Of a DNA stretch of 64,000 bases, positions 36,701-51,393 are shown one piece after another. Position 1 is the stretch's first letter; each line of letters begins with the position of its first letter. The DNA lies in the NCBI GenBank assembly GCA_026545225.1, contig CM048847.1, positions 4,216,001 to 4,280,000 of the forward strand, written 5' to 3'. The notes beneath the pieces were generated by a model. It did no database searches, had not been told where the DNA came from, and was given only the letters and a program-made list of their open reading frames with translations. This DNA is from Cornus controversa. Taxonomy: Eukaryota > Streptophyta > Magnoliopsida > Cornales > Cornaceae. The translations under genes were made by a program, and so were the position numbers.

Positions 36701-39700
36701 TTCTGAACATCCAGATGGTCAATTCTAGCACAAAGCGCCATACGGTTGTCGTCATGCCTGATTATTACAAGCAATTGTTCTTTTCGACTCAGAACAACTC
36801 AAACAAACATGGATGAAGATCGGAACGACATGCTCGTCGTTTCTTTGGGACGCTTTGATAGTTTCATTTAAAAAAATGCAGCGTACGATTAGTATTATGG
36901 CACAACTTCTCTTGGAATGCGGTTTTTGAATCAAAACAACTCAAATGAAACAAGTTTAAAATGGTCGGTAGCTTGCTAATTGTTTCCTTTAGATGTCCAA
37001 ACGGTCGAACTTGGAACGAAGCACCATACGGTTGTGATGAAGATCGGATTGACATGTTCGTCACTTCTTTTGGATGCTTTGATGGTCTAATTTGGAAAAA
37101 AGAAACTTACGATTCTGATTATGGCACGACTTCTCAAGGAATAGGTTTTTGAATCAGAACAACTCAAACTAAACTTGTTTAAAATCCTCGGTAGCTTGGG
37201 AATTGTTTCTTTTACTTTTCCAGATGGTTGAAGTTGGCATAGAGCACCATACGGTTGTGATCATTCATGAGTGCAGCAAGGAATTACTATTTTTGATTCA
37301 GGATGTCCTGATGGTTGAATTTGGCATAAAGCAATGTATAATTCTAAGTATGGCACGATTTCACGTGGATTGGACTTTTCGAATCAGGACAAGTAAAACG
37401 AAACAAGTTCGAAACCGTTGTTGTCATTCTCTGTTTTTCTGAACATCCAGATGGTCAATTCTAGCACAAAGCGCCATACGGTTGTCATCATGCCTGATTA
37501 TTACAAGCAATTGTTCTTTTCGACTCAGAACAACTCAAACAAACATGGATGAAGATCGGATCGACATGCTCATCGTTTCTTTGGGACGATTTGATGGTTT
37601 CATTTAGAAAAAAGTAGCGTACGAGTAGTATTATGGCACAACTTCTCTTGGAATGCGGTTTTCGAATCAAAACAACTCAAATAAACAAGATTAAAATGGT
37701 CGGTAGCTTGCTAATTGTTTCCTTTAGATGTCCAAACGGTCGAACTTGGAACGAAGCACCATACGGTTGTGATGAAGATCGGATTGACATGTTCGTCATT
37801 TCTTTTGGATGCTTTGATGGTCTAATTTGGAAAAAAGAAACTTACGATTCTGATTTTGGCACGACTTCTCAAGGAATAGGTTTTTGAATCAGAACAACTC
37901 AAACTAAACTTGTTTAAAATCCTCGGTAGCTTGGGAATTGTTTCTTTTACTTTTCCGGATGCTTTAAGTTGGCATAGAGCACCATACGGTTGTGATCATT
38001 CATGAGTGCAGCAAGGAATTACTATTTTTGATTCAGGATGTCCTGATGGTTGAATTTGGCATAAAGCAATGTATAATTCTAAGTATGGCATGATTTCACG
38101 TGGATTGGACTTTTCGAATCAGGACAAGTAAAACGAAACAAGTTCGAAACCGTTGTTGTCATTCTCTATTTTTCTGAACATCCAGATGGTCAATTCTAGC
38201 ACAAAGCGCCATACGGTTGTCGTCATGCCTGATTATTACAAGCAATTGTTCTTTTCGACTCAGAACAACTCAAACAAACATGGATGAAGATCGGAACGAC
38301 ATGCTCGTCGTTTCTTTGGGACGCTTTGATAGTTTCATTTAAAAAAATGCAGCGTACGATTAGTATTATGGCACAACTTCTCTTGGAATGCGGTTTTCGA
38401 ATCAAAACAACTCAAATGAAACAAGTTTAAAATGGTCGGTAGCTTGCTAATTGTTTCCTTTAGATGTCCAAACGGTCGAACTTGGAACGAAGCACCATAC
38501 GGTTGTGATGAAGATCGGATTGACATGTTCGTCACTTCTTTTGGATGCTTTGATGGTCTAATTTGGAAAAATGAAACTTACGATTCTGATTATGGCACGA
38601 CTTCTCAAGGAATAGGTTTTTGAATCAGAACAACTCAAACTAAACTTGTTTAAAATCCTCGGTAGCTTGGGAATTGTTTCTTTTACTTTCCAGATGGTTG
38701 AAGTTGGCATAGAGCACCATCCGGTTGTGATCATTCATGAGTGCAGCAAGGAATTACTATTTTTGATTCAGGATGTCCTGATGGTTGAATTTGGCATAAA
38801 GCAATGTATAATTCTAAGTATGGCACGATTTCACGTGGATTGGACTTTTCGAATCAGGACAAGTAAAACGAAACAAGTTCGAAACCGTTGTTGTCATTCT
38901 CTATTTTTTTGTACATCCAGATGGTCAATTCTAGCACAAAGCGCCATACGGTTGTCGTCATGCCTGATTATTACAAGCAATTGTACTTTTCGACTCAGAA
39001 CAACTCAAACAAACATGGATGAAGATCGGATCGACATGCTCGTCATTTCTTTGGGACGATTTGATGGTTTCATTTAGAAAAAAGTAGCGTACGATTAGTA
39101 TTATGGCACAACTTCTCTTGGAATGCGGTTTTCGAATCAAAACAACTCAAATAAACAAGTTTAAAATGGTCGGTAGCTTGCTAATTGTTTCCTTTAGATG
39201 TCCAAACGGTCGAACTTGGAACGAAGCACCATACGGTTGTGATGAAGATCGGATTGACATGTTCGTCATTTCTTTTGGATGCTTTGATGGTCTAATTTGG
39301 AAAAAAGAAACTTACGATTCTGATTATGGCACGACTTCTCAAGGAATAGGTTTTTGAATCAGAACAACTCAAACTAAACTTGTTTAAAATCCTCGGTAGC
39401 TTGGGAATTGTTTCTTTTACTTTTCCGGATGGTTGAAGTTGGCATAGAGCACCATACGGTTGTGATCATTCATGAGTGCAGCAAGGAATTACTATTTTTG
39501 ATTCAGGATGTCCTGATGGTTGAATTTGGCATAAAGCAATGTATAATTCTAAGTATGGCACGATTTCACGTGGATTGTACTTTTCGAATCAGGACAAGTA
39601 AAATGAAACAAGTTCGAAACCGTTGTTGTCATTCTCTATTTTTCTGAACATCCAGATGGTCAATTCTAGCACAAAGCGCCATACGGTTGTCGTCATGCCT

Positions 39701-39901
39701 GATTATTACAAGCAATTGTTCTTTTCGACTCAGAACAACTCAAACAAACATGGATGAAGATCGGAACGACATGCTCGTCGTTTCTTTGGGACGCTTTGAT
39801 AGTTTCATTTAAAAAAATGCAGCATACGATTAGTATTATGGCACAACTTCTCTTGGAATGCGGTTTTTGAATCAAAACAACTCAAATGAAACAAGTTTAA
39901 A
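33773..39901. repeat. Four-unit higher-order repeat domain, right of the insertion
   Basis: Continues the 2941-bp pattern in the order b (34020), c (34755), d (35491), a (36225), b (36961), c (37696), d (38432), a (39166). Type d units share a 1-bp loss (TTTTACTTTCCAG) and TTTTTTTGTACATCC. Type c units share GATTAAAATGG and a broken GATGGTTTAAG or GATGCTTTAAG. The same types occur left of the transposon, so it landed inside an already formed HOR array. Confidence 0.85.
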
Positions 39902-40828
39902 ATGGTCGGTAGCTTGCTAATTGTTTCCTTTAGATGTCCAAACGGTCGAACTTGGAACGAAGCACCATACGGTTGTGATGAAGATCGGATTGACATGTTC
40001 GTCACTTCTTTTGGATGCTTTGATGGTCTAATTTGGAAAAAAGAAACTTACGATTCTGATTATGGCACGACTTCTCAAGGAATAGCTTTTTGAATCAGAA
40101 CAACTCAAACTAAACTTGTTTAAAATCCTCGGTAGCTTGGGAATTGTTTCTTTTACTTTTCCGGATGGTTGAAGTTGGCGTAGAGCACCATACGGTTGTG
40201 ATCATTCATGAGTGCAGCAAGGAATTACTATTTTTGATTCAGGATGTCCTGATGGTTGAATTTGGCATAAAGCAATGTATAATTCTAAGTATGGCACGAT
40301 TTCACGTGGATTGGACTTTTCGAATCAGGACAAGTAAAACGAAACAAGTTCGAAACCGTTGTTGTCATTCTCTATTTTTCTGAACATCCAGATGGTCAAT
40401 TCTAGCACAAAGCGCCATACGGTTGTCGCCATGCCTGATTATTACAAGCAATTGTTCTTTTCGACTCAGAACAACTCAAACAAACATGGATGAAGATCGG
40501 ATCGACATGCTCGTCGTTTCTTTGGGACGATTTGATGGTTTCATTTAGAAAAAAGTAGCGTACGATTAGTATTATGGCACAACTTCTCTTGGAATGCGGT
40601 TTTCGAATCAAAACAACTCAAATAAACAAGTTTAAAATGGTCGGTAGCTTGCTAATTGTTTCCTTTAGATGTCCAAACGGTCGAACTTGGAACGAAGCAC
40701 CATACGGTTGTGATGAAGATCGGATTGACATGTTCGTCATTTCTTTTGGATGCTTTGATGGTCTAATTTGGAAAAAAGAAACTTACGATTCTGATTATGG
40801 CACGACTTCTCAAGGAATAGGTTTTTGA

Positions 40829-43800
40829 ATCAGAACAACTCAAACTAAACTTGTTTAAAATCCTCGGTAGCTTGGGAATTGTTTCTTTTACTTTTCCGGA
40901 TGGTTGAAGTTGGCGTAGAGCACCATACGGTTGTGATCATTCATGAGTGCAGCAAGGAATTACTATTTTTGATTCAGGATGTCCTGATGGTTGAATTTGG
41001 CATAAAGCAATGTATAATTCTAAGTATGGCACGATTTCACGTGGATTGGACTTTTCGAATCAGGACAAGTAAAACGAAACAAGTTCGAAACCGTTGTTGT
41101 CATTCTCTATTTTTCTGAACATCCAGATGGTCAATTCTAGCACAAAGCGCCATACGGTTGTCGTCATGCCTGATTATTACAAGCAATTGTTCTTTTCGAC
41201 TCAGAACAACTCAAACAAACATGGATGAAGATCGGATCAACATGCTCGTCGTTTCTTTGGGACGCTTTGATAGTTTCATTTAAAAAAAAGCAGCGTATGA
41301 TTAGTATTATGGCACAACTTCTCTTGGAATGCGGTTTTTGAATCAAAACAACTCAAATGAAACAAGTTTAAAATGGTCGGTAGCTTGCTAATTGTTTCCT
41401 TTAGATGTCCAAACGGTCAAACTTGGAACGAAGCACCATACGGTTGTGATGAAGATCGGATTGACATGTTCGTCACTTCTTTTGGATGCTTTTATGGTCT
41501 AATTTGGAAAAAAGAAACTTACGATTCTGATTATGGCAGGACTTCTCAAGGAATAGGTTTTTGAATCAGAACAACTCAAACTAAACTTGTTTAAAATCCT
41601 CGGTAGCTTGGGAATTGTTTCTTTTACTTTTCCAGATGGTTGAAGTTGGCATAGAGCACCATACGGTTGTGATCATTCATGAGTGCAGCAAGGAATTACT
41701 ATTTTTGATTCAGGATGTCCTGATGGTTGAATTTGGCATAAAGCAATGTATAATTCTAAGTATGGCACGATTTCACGTGGATTGGACTTTTCGAATCAGG
41801 ACAAGTAAAACGAAACAAGTTCGAAACCGTTGTTGTCATTCTCTATTTTTCTGAACATCCAGATGGTCAATTCTAGCACAAAGCGCCATACGGTTGTCGT
41901 CATGCCTGATTATTACAAGCAATTGTTCTTTTCGACTCAGAACAACTCAAACAAACATGGATGAAGATCGGATCAACATGCTCGTCGTTTCTTTGGGACG
42001 CTTTGATAGGTTCATTTAAAAAAAAGCAGCGTACGATTACTATTATGGCACAACTTCTCTTGGAATGCGGTTTTCGAATCAAAACAACTCAAATGAAACA
42101 AGTTTAAAATGGTCGGTAGCTTGCTAATTGTTTCCTTTAGATGTCCAAACGGTCAAACTTGGAACGAAGCACCATACGGTTGTGATGAAGATCGGACTGA
42201 CATGTTCGTCACTTCTTTTGGATGCTTTGATGGTCTAATTTGGAAAAAAGAAACTTACGATTCTGATTATGGCACGACTTCTCAAGGAATAGGTTTTTGA
42301 ATCAGAACAACTCAAACTAAACTTGTTTAAAATCCTCGGTAGCTTGGGAATTGTTTCTTTTACTTTTCCAGATGGTTGAAGTTGGCATAGAGCACCATAC
42401 GGCTGTGATCATTCATGAGTGCAGCAAGGAATTACTATTTTTGATTCAGGATGTCCTGATGGTTGAATTTGGCATAAAGCAATGTATAATTCTAAGTATG
42501 GCACGATTTCACGTGGATTGGACTTTTCGAATCAGGATAAGTAAAACGAAACAAGTTCGAAACCGTTGTTGTCATTCTCTATTTTTCTGAACATCCAGAT
42601 GGTCAATTCTAGCACAAAGCGCCATACGGTTGTCGTCATGCCTGATTATTACAAGCAATTGTTCTTTTCGACTCAGAACAACTCAAACAAACATGGATGA
42701 AGATCGGATCGACATGCTCGTCGTTTCTTTGGGATGCTTTGATGGTTTCATTTAGAAAAAAGCAGCGTACGATTAGTATTATGGCACAACTTCTCTTGGA
42801 ATGCGGTTTTTGAATCAAAACAACTCAAATGAAACAAGTTTAAAATGGTCGGTACCTTGCTAATTGTTTCCTTTAGATGTCCAAACGGTCGAACTTGGAA
42901 CGAAGCACCATACGGTTGTGATGAAGATCGGATTGACATGTTCGTCACTTCTTTTGGATGCTTTGATGGTCTAATTTGGAAAAAAGAAACTTACGATTCT
43001 GATTATGGCACGACTTCTCAAGGAATAGCTTTTTGAATCAGAACAACTCAAACTAAACTTGTTTAAAATCCTCGGTAGCTTGGGAATTGTTTCTTTTACT
43101 TTTCCGGATGGTTGAAGTTGGCGTAGAGCACCATACGGTTGTGATCATTCATGAGTGCAGCAAGGAATTACTATTTTTGATTCAGGATGTCCTGATGGTT
43201 GAATTTGGCATAAAGCAATGTATAATTCTAAGTATGGCACGATTTCACGTGGATTGGACTTTTCGAATCAGGACAAGTAAAACGAAACAAGTTCGAAACC
43301 GTTGTTGTCATTCTCTATTTTTCTGAACATCCAGATGGTCAATTCTAGCACAAAGCGCCATACGGTTGTCGCCATGCCTGATTATTACAAGCAATTGTTC
43401 TTTTCGACTCAGAACAACTCAAACAAACATGGATGAAGATCGGATCGACATGCTCGTCGTTTCTTTGGGACGATTTGATGGTTTCATTTAGAAAAAAGTA
43501 GCGTACGATTAGTATTATGGCACAACTTCTCTTGGAATGCGGTTTTTGAATCAAAACAACTCAAATGAAACAAGTTTAAAATGGTCGGTAGCTTGCTAAT
43601 TGTTTCCTTTAGATGTCCAAACGGTCAAACTTGGAACGAAGCTCCATACGGTTGTGATGAAGATCGGATTGACATGTTCGTCACTTCTTTTGGATGCTTT
43701 TATGGTCTAATTTGGAAAAAAGAAACTTACGATTCTGATTATGGCACGACTTCTCAAGGAATAGGTTTTTGAATCAGAACAACTCAAACTAAACTTGTTT

Positions 43801-45243
43801 AAAATCCTCGGTAGCTTGGGAATTGTTTCTTTTACTTTTCCAGATGGTTGAAGTTGGCATAGAGCACCATACGGTTGTGATCATTCATGAGTGCAGCAAG
43901 GAATTACTATTTTTGATTCAGGATGTCCTGATGGTTGAATTTGGCATAAAGCAATGTATAATTCTAAGTATGGCACGATTTCACGTGGATTGGACTTTTC
44001 GAATCAGGACAAGTAAAACGAAACAAGTTCGAAACCGTTGTTGTCATTCTCTATTTTTCTGAACATCCAGATGGTCAATTCTAGCACAAAGCGCCATACG
44101 GTTGTCGTCATGCCTGATTATTACAAGCAATTGTTCTTTTCGACTCAGAACAACTCAAACAAACATGGATGAAGATCGGATCAACATGCTCGTCGTTTCT
44201 TTGGGACGCTTTGATAGTTTCATTTAAAAAAAAGCAGCGTACGATTACTATTATGGCACAACTTCTCTTGGAATGCGGTTTTCGAATCAAAACAACTCAA
44301 ATGAAACAAGTTTAAAATGGTCGGTAGCTTGCTAATTGTTTCCTTTAGATGTCCAAACGGTCAAACTTGGAACGAAGCACCATACGGTTGTGATGAAGAT
44401 CGGACTGACATGTTCGTCACTTCTTTTGGATGCTTTGATGGTCTAATTTGGAAAAAAGAAACTTACGATTCTGATTATGGCACGACTTCTCAAGGAATAG
44501 GTTTTTGAATCAGAACAACTCAAACTAAACTTGTTTAAAATCCTCGGTAGCTTGGGAATTGTTTCTTTTACTTTTCCAGATGGTTGAAGTTGGCATAGAG
44601 CACCATACGGCTGTGATCATTCATGAGTGCAGCAAGGAATTACTATTTTTGATTCAGGATGTCCTGATGGTTGAATTTGGCATAAAGCAATGTATAATTC
44701 TAAGTATGGCACGATTTCACGTGGATTGGACTTTTCGAATCAGGATAAGTAAAACGAAACAAGTTCGAAACCGTTGTTGTCATTCTCTAATTTTCTGAAC
44801 ATCCAGATGGTCAATTCTAGCACAAAGCGCCATACGGTTGTCGTCATGCCTGATTATTACAAGCAATTGTTCTTTTCGACTCAGAACAACTCAAACAAAC
44901 ATGGATGAAGATCGGATCGACATGCTCGTCGTTTCTTTGGGATGCTTTGATGGTTTCATTCAGAAAAAAGCAGCGTACGATTAGTATTATGGCACAACTT
45001 CTCTTGGAATGCGGTTTTCGAATCAAAACAACTCAAATAAACAAGTTTAAAATGGTCGGTAGCTTGCTAATTGTTTCCTTTAGATGTCCAAACGGTCGAA
45101 CTTGGAACGAAGCACCAGACGGTTGTGATGAAGATCGGATTGACATGTTCGTCACTTCTTTTGGATGCTTTGATGGTCTAATTTGGAAAAAAGAAACTTA
45201 CGATTCTGATTATGGCACGACTTCTCAAGGAATAGGTTTTTGA
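40829..45243. repeat. Six-unit higher-order repeat, copy 1 (4415 bp)
   Basis: Matches the following 4415 bp almost perfectly. Shared private changes include GGCAGGACTTCTC (about 41535 and 45950), GATAGGTTCATT (about 42006 and 46421) and CACCAGACGG (about 45113 and 49528). Inside it a 3-unit period of 2208 bp is visible: 41373 with 43581, 42109 with 44317. This gives nested repeats of 736, 2208 and 4415 bp. Confidence 0.85.
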
Positions 45244-48200
45244 ATCAGAACAACTCAAACTAAACTTGTTTAAAATCCTCGGTAGCTTGGGAATTGTTTC
45301 TTTTACTTTTCCGGATGGTTGAAGTTGGCGTAGAGCACCATACGGTTGTGATCATTCATGAGTGCAGCAAGGAATTACTATTTTTGATTCAGGATGTCCT
45401 GATGGTTGAATTTGGCATAAAGCAATGTATAATTCTAAGTATGGCACGATTTCACGTGGATTGGACTTTTCGAATCAGGACAAGTAAAACGAAACAAGTT
45501 CGAAACCGTTGTTGTCATTCTCTATTTTTCTGAACATCCAGATGGTCAATTCTAGCACAAAGCGCCATACGGTTGTCGTCATGCCTGATTATTACAAGCA
45601 ATTGTTCTTTTCGACTCAGAACAACTCAAACAAACATGGATGAAGATCGGATCAACATGCTCGTCGTTTCTTTGGGACGCTTTGATAGTTTCATTTAAAA
45701 AAAAGCAGCGTATGATTAGTATTATGGCACAACTTCTCTTGGAATGCGGTTTTTGAATCAAAACAACTCAAATGAAACAAGTTTAAAATGGTCGGTAGCT
45801 TGCTAATTGTTTCCTTTAGATGTCCAAACGGTCAAACTTGGAACGAAGCACCATACGGTTGTGATGAAGATCGGATTGACATGTTCGTCACTTCTTTTGG
45901 ATGCTTTTATGGTCTAATTTGGAAAAAAGAAACTTACGATTCTGATTATGGCAGGACTTCTCAAGGAATAGGTTTTTGAATCAGAACAACTCAAACTAAA
46001 CTTGTTTAAAATCCTCGGTAGCTTGGGAATTGTTTCTTTTACTTTTCCAGATGGTTGAAGTTGGCATAGAGCACCATACGGTTGTGATCATTCATGAGTG
46101 CAGCAAGGAATTACTATTTTTGATTCAGGATGTCCTGATGGTTGAATTTGGCATAAAGCAATGTATAATTCTAAGTATGGCACGATTTCACGTGGATTGG
46201 ACTTTTCGAATCAGGACAAGTAAAACGAAACAAGTTCGAAACCGTTGTTGTCATTCTCTATTTTTCTGAACATCCAGATGGTCAATTCTAGCACAAAGCG
46301 CCATACGGTTGTCGTCATGCCTGATTATTACAAGCAATTGTTCTTTTCGACTCAGAACAACTCAAACAAACATGGATGAAGATCGGATCAACATGCTCGT
46401 CGTTTCTTTGGGACGCTTTGATAGGTTCATTTAAAAAAAAGCAGCGTACGATTACTATTATGGCACAACTTCTCTTGGAATGCGGTTTTCGAATCAAAAC
46501 AACTCAAATGAAACAAGTTTAAAATGGTCGGTAGCTTGCTAATTGTTTCCTTTAGATGTCCAAACGGTCAAACTTGGAACGAAGCACCATACGGTTGTGA
46601 TGAAGATCGGACTGACATGTTCGTCACTTCTTTTGGATGCTTTGATGGTCTAATTTGGAAAAAAGAAACTTACGATTCTGATTATGGCACGACTTCTCAA
46701 GGAATAGGTTTTTGAATCAGAACAACTCAAACTAAACTTGTTTAAAATCCTCGGTAGCTTGGGAATTGTTTCTTTTACTTTTCCAGATGGTTGAAGTTGG
46801 CATAGAGCACCATACGGCTGTGATCATTCATGAGTGCAGCAAGGAATTACTATTTTTGATTCAGGATGTCCTGATGGTTGAATTTGGCATAAAGCAATGT
46901 ATAATTCTAAGTATGGCACGATTTCACGTGGATTGGACTTTTCGAATCAGGATAAGTAAAACGAAACAAGTTCGAAACCGTTGTTGTCATTCTCTATTTT
47001 TCTGAACATCCAGATGGTCAATTCTAGCACAAAGCGCCATACGGTTGTCGTCATGCCTGATTATTACAAGCAATTGTTCTTTTCGACTCAGAACAACTCA
47101 AACAAACATGGATGAAGATCGGATCGACATGCTCGTCGTTTCTTTGGGATGCTTTGATGGTTTCATTTAGAAAAAAGCAGCGTACGATTAGTATTATGGC
47201 ACAACTTCTCTTGGAATGCGGTTTTTGAATCAAAACAACTCAAATGAAACAAGTTTAAAATGGTCGGTACCTTGCTAATTGTTTCCTTTAGATGTCCAAA
47301 CGGTCGAACTTGGAACGAAGCACCATACGGTTGTGATGAAGATCGGATTGACATGTTCGTCACTTCTTTTGGATGCTTTGATGGTCTAATTTGGAAAAAA
47401 GAAACTTACGATTCTGATTATGGCACGACTTCTCAAGGAATAGCTTTTTGAATCAGAACAACTCAAACTAAACTTGTTTAAAATCCTCGGTAGCTTGGGA
47501 ATTGTTTCTTTTACTTTTCCGGATGGTTGAAGTTGGCGTAGAGCACCATACGGTTGTGATCATTCATGAGTGCAGCAAGGAATTACTATTTTTGATTCAG
47601 GATGTCCTGATGGTTGAATTTGGCATAAAGCAATGTATAATTCTAAGTATGGCACGATTTCACGTGGATTGGACTTTTCGAATCAGGACAAGTAAAACGA
47701 AACAAGTTCGAAACCGTTGTTGTCATTCTCTATTTTTCTGAACATCCAGATGGTCAATTCTAGCACAAAGCGCCATACGGTTGTCGCCATGCCTGATTAT
47801 TACAAGCAATTGTTCTTTTCGACTCAGAACAACTCAAACAAACATGGATGAAGATCGGATCGACATGCTCGTCGTTTCTTTGGGACGATTTGATGGTTTC
47901 ATTTAGAAAAAAGTAGCGTACGATTAGTATTATGGCACAACTTCTCTTGGAATGCGGTTTTTGAATCAAAACAACTCAAATGAAACAAGTTTAAAATGGT
48001 CGGTAGCTTGCTAATTGTTTCCTTTAGATGTCCAAACGGTCAAACTTGGAACGAAGCTCCATACGGTTGTGATGAAGATCGGATTGACATGTTCGTCACT
48101 TCTTTTGGATGCTTTTATGGTCTAATTTGGAAAAAAGAAACTTACGATTCTGATTATGGCACGACTTCTCAAGGAATAGGTTTTTGAATCAGAACAACTC

Positions 48201-49658
48201 AAACTAAACTTGTTTAAAATCCTCGGTAGCTTGGGAATTGTTTCTTTTACTTTTCCAGATGGTTGAAGTTGGCATAGAGCACCATACGGTTGTGATCATT
48301 CATGAGTGCAGCAAGGAATTACTATTTTTGATTCAGGATGTCCTGATGGTTGAATTTGGCATAAAGCAATGTATAATTCTAAGTATGGCACGATTTCACG
48401 TGGATTGGACTTTTCGAATCAGGACAAGTAAAACGAAACAAGTTCGAAACCGTTGTTGTCATTCTCTATTTTTCTGAACATCCAGATGGTCAATTCTAGC
48501 ACAAAGCGCCATACGGTTGTCGTCATGCCTGATTATTACAAGCAATTGTTCTTTTCGACTCAGAACAACTCAAACAAACATGGATGAAGATCGGATCAAC
48601 ATGCTCGTCGTTTCTTTGGGACGCTTTGATAGTTTCATTTAAAAAAAAGCAGCGTACGATTACTATTATGGCACAACTTCTCTTGGAATGCGGTTTTCGA
48701 ATCAAAACAACTCAAATGAAACAAGTTTAAAATGGTCGGTAGCTTGCTAATTGTTTCCTTTAGATGTCCAAACGGTCAAACTTGGAACGAAGCACCATAC
48801 GGTTGTGATGAAGATCGGACTGACATGTTCGTCACTTCTTTTGGATGCTTTGATGGTCTAATTTGGAAAAAAGAAACTTACGATTCTGATTATGGCACGA
48901 CTTCTCAAGGAATAGGTTTTTGAATCAGAACAACTCAAACTAAACTTGTTTAAAATCCTCGGTAGCTTGGGAATTGTTTCTTTTACTTTTCCAGATGGTT
49001 GAAGTTGGCATAGAGCACCATACGGCTGTGATCATTCATGAGTGCAGCAAGGAATTACTATTTTTGATTCAGGATGTCCTGATGGTTGAATTTGGCATAA
49101 AGCAATGTATAATTCTAAGTATGGCACGATTTCACGTGGATTGGACTTTTCGAATCAGGATAAGTAAAACGAAACAAGTTCGAAACCGTTGTTGTCATTC
49201 TCTAATTTTCTGAACATCCAGATGGTCAATTCTAGCACAAAGCGCCATACGGTTGTCGTCATGCCTGATTATTACAAGCAATTGTTCTTTTCGACTCAGA
49301 ACAACTCAAACAAACATGGATGAAGATCGGATCGACATGCTCGTCGTTTCTTTGGGATGCTTTGATGGTTTCATTCAGAAAAAAGCAGCGTACGATTAGT
49401 ATTATGGCACAACTTCTCTTGGAATGCGGTTTTCGAATCAAAACAACTCAAATAAACAAGTTTAAAATGGTCGGTAGCTTGCTAATTGTTTCCTTTAGAT
49501 GTCCAAACGGTCGAACTTGGAACGAAGCACCAGACGGTTGTGATGAAGATCGGATTGACATGTTCGTCACTTCTTTTGGATGCTTTGATGGTCTAATTTG
49601 GAAAAAAGAAACTTACGATTCTGATTATGGCACGACTTCTCAAGGAATAGGTTTTTGA
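45244..49658. repeat. Six-unit higher-order repeat, copy 2 (4415 bp)
   Basis: Near-identical partner of 40829-45243 at offset 4415. The near-identity over several kilobases indicates a recent duplication, or possibly an assembly artefact. Ends where the sequence changes to divergent units. Confidence 0.85.
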
Positions 49659-50202
49659 ATCAGAACAACTCAAACTAAACTTGTTTAAAATCCTCGGTAG
49701 CTTGGGAATTATTTCTTTTACTTTTCCAGATGGTTGAAGTTGGCATAGAGCACCATACGGTTGTAATCATTCATAAGTGCAGCAAAGAATTACTATTTTT
49801 GATTCAGGATGTCCTGATGGTTGAATTTGGCATAAAGCAATGTATAATTCTAAGTATGGCACATTTTGACGTGGATTGGACTTTTCGAATCAGGACAAGT
49901 AAAATGAAACAAGTTCGAAACCGTTGTTGTCATTCTCTATTTTTCTGAACATCCAGATGGTCAATTCTAGCACAAAGCACCATACGGTTGTCGTCATGCC
50001 TGATTATTACAAGCAATTGTTCTTTTTGACTCAGAATAACTCAAACAAACATGGATGAAGATCGGATCGACATGCTCGTCGTTTCTTTGGGACGCTTTGA
50101 TGGTTTCATTTAGAAAAAAGTAGCGTACGATTAGTATTATGGCACGACTTCTCTTGGAATGTGGTTTTCTAATCAAAACAACTCAAATGAAACAAGTTTA
50201 AA

Positions 50203-50658
50203 ATGGTTGGTAGCTTGCTAATTGTTTCCGTTAGATTTCCAAACGGTCGAATTTGGAACAAAGCACCATACGGTTGTGATGAAGATCGGATTGACATGTT
50301 CGTCACTTCTTTTGGATGCTTTGATGGTCTAATTTGGAAAAAAGAAACTTACGATTCTGATTATGACACGTCTTTGAATCAGAACAACTGAAACTAAACT
50401 TGTTTAAAATAATCGATAGCTTGGGAATTGTTTCTTTTACTTATCCAGATGCTTGAAGTTGGCATAGAGCACCATACGGTTGTGATCATTCATGAGTGCA
50501 ACAAGGAATTACTCTTTTCGGATCAACTTGCTCGTCGTTTCTTTGGGACGCTTTGATGGTTTCATTTAGAAAAAAGCAGCGTACGATTAGTATTATGGCA
50601 CAACTTCTCTTGGAATGCGGTTTTCGAATCAAAACAACTCAAATGAAACAAGTTTAAA
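50203..50658. repeat. Shortened satellite unit (456 bp)
   Basis: About 262 bp is missing between monomer 3 and monomer 6, at the junction ACTCTTTTCGGATCAAC (about 50511-50527). A second small loss of about 18 bp occurs after GACACGTCTT (about 50374). Confidence 0.88.
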
Positions 50659-51393
50659 ATGGTCGGTAGCTTGCTAATTGTTTCCTTTAGATGTCCAAAC
50701 GGTCAAACTTGGAATGAAGCACCATACGGTTGTGATGAAGATCGGATTGACATGTTCGTCACTTCTTTTGGATGCTTTGATGGTCTAATTTGGAAAAAAG
50801 AAACTTACAATTCTGATTATGGCACGACTTCTCAAGGAATAGGTTTTTGAATCAGAACAACTCAAACTAAACTTGTTTAAAATCCTCGGTAGCTTGGGAA
50901 TTGTTTCTTTTAGTTTTCCAGATGGTTGAAGTTGGCATAGAGCACCATACGGTTGTGATCATTCATGAGTGCAACAAGGAATTACTATTTTTGATTCAGG
51001 ATGTCCTGATGGTTGAATTTGGCATAAAGCAATGTATAATTCTAAGTATGGCACGATTTCACGTGGATTGGACTTTTCGAATCAGGACAAGTAAAACGAA
51101 ACAAGTTCGAAACCGTTGTTGTCATTCTCTAATTTTCTGAACATCCAGATGGTCAATTCTAGCACAAAGCGCCATACGATTGTCGTCATGCCTGATTATT
51201 ACAAGCAATTGTTCTTTTCGACTCAGAACAACTCAAACAAACATGGATGAAGATCGGATCGACATGCTCGTCGTTTCTTTGGGACGCTTTGATGGTTTCA
51301 TTTAGAAAAAAGCAGCGTACGATTAGTATTATGGCACAACTTCTCTTGGAATACGGTTTTCGAATCAAAACAACTCAAATAAACAAGTTTAAA

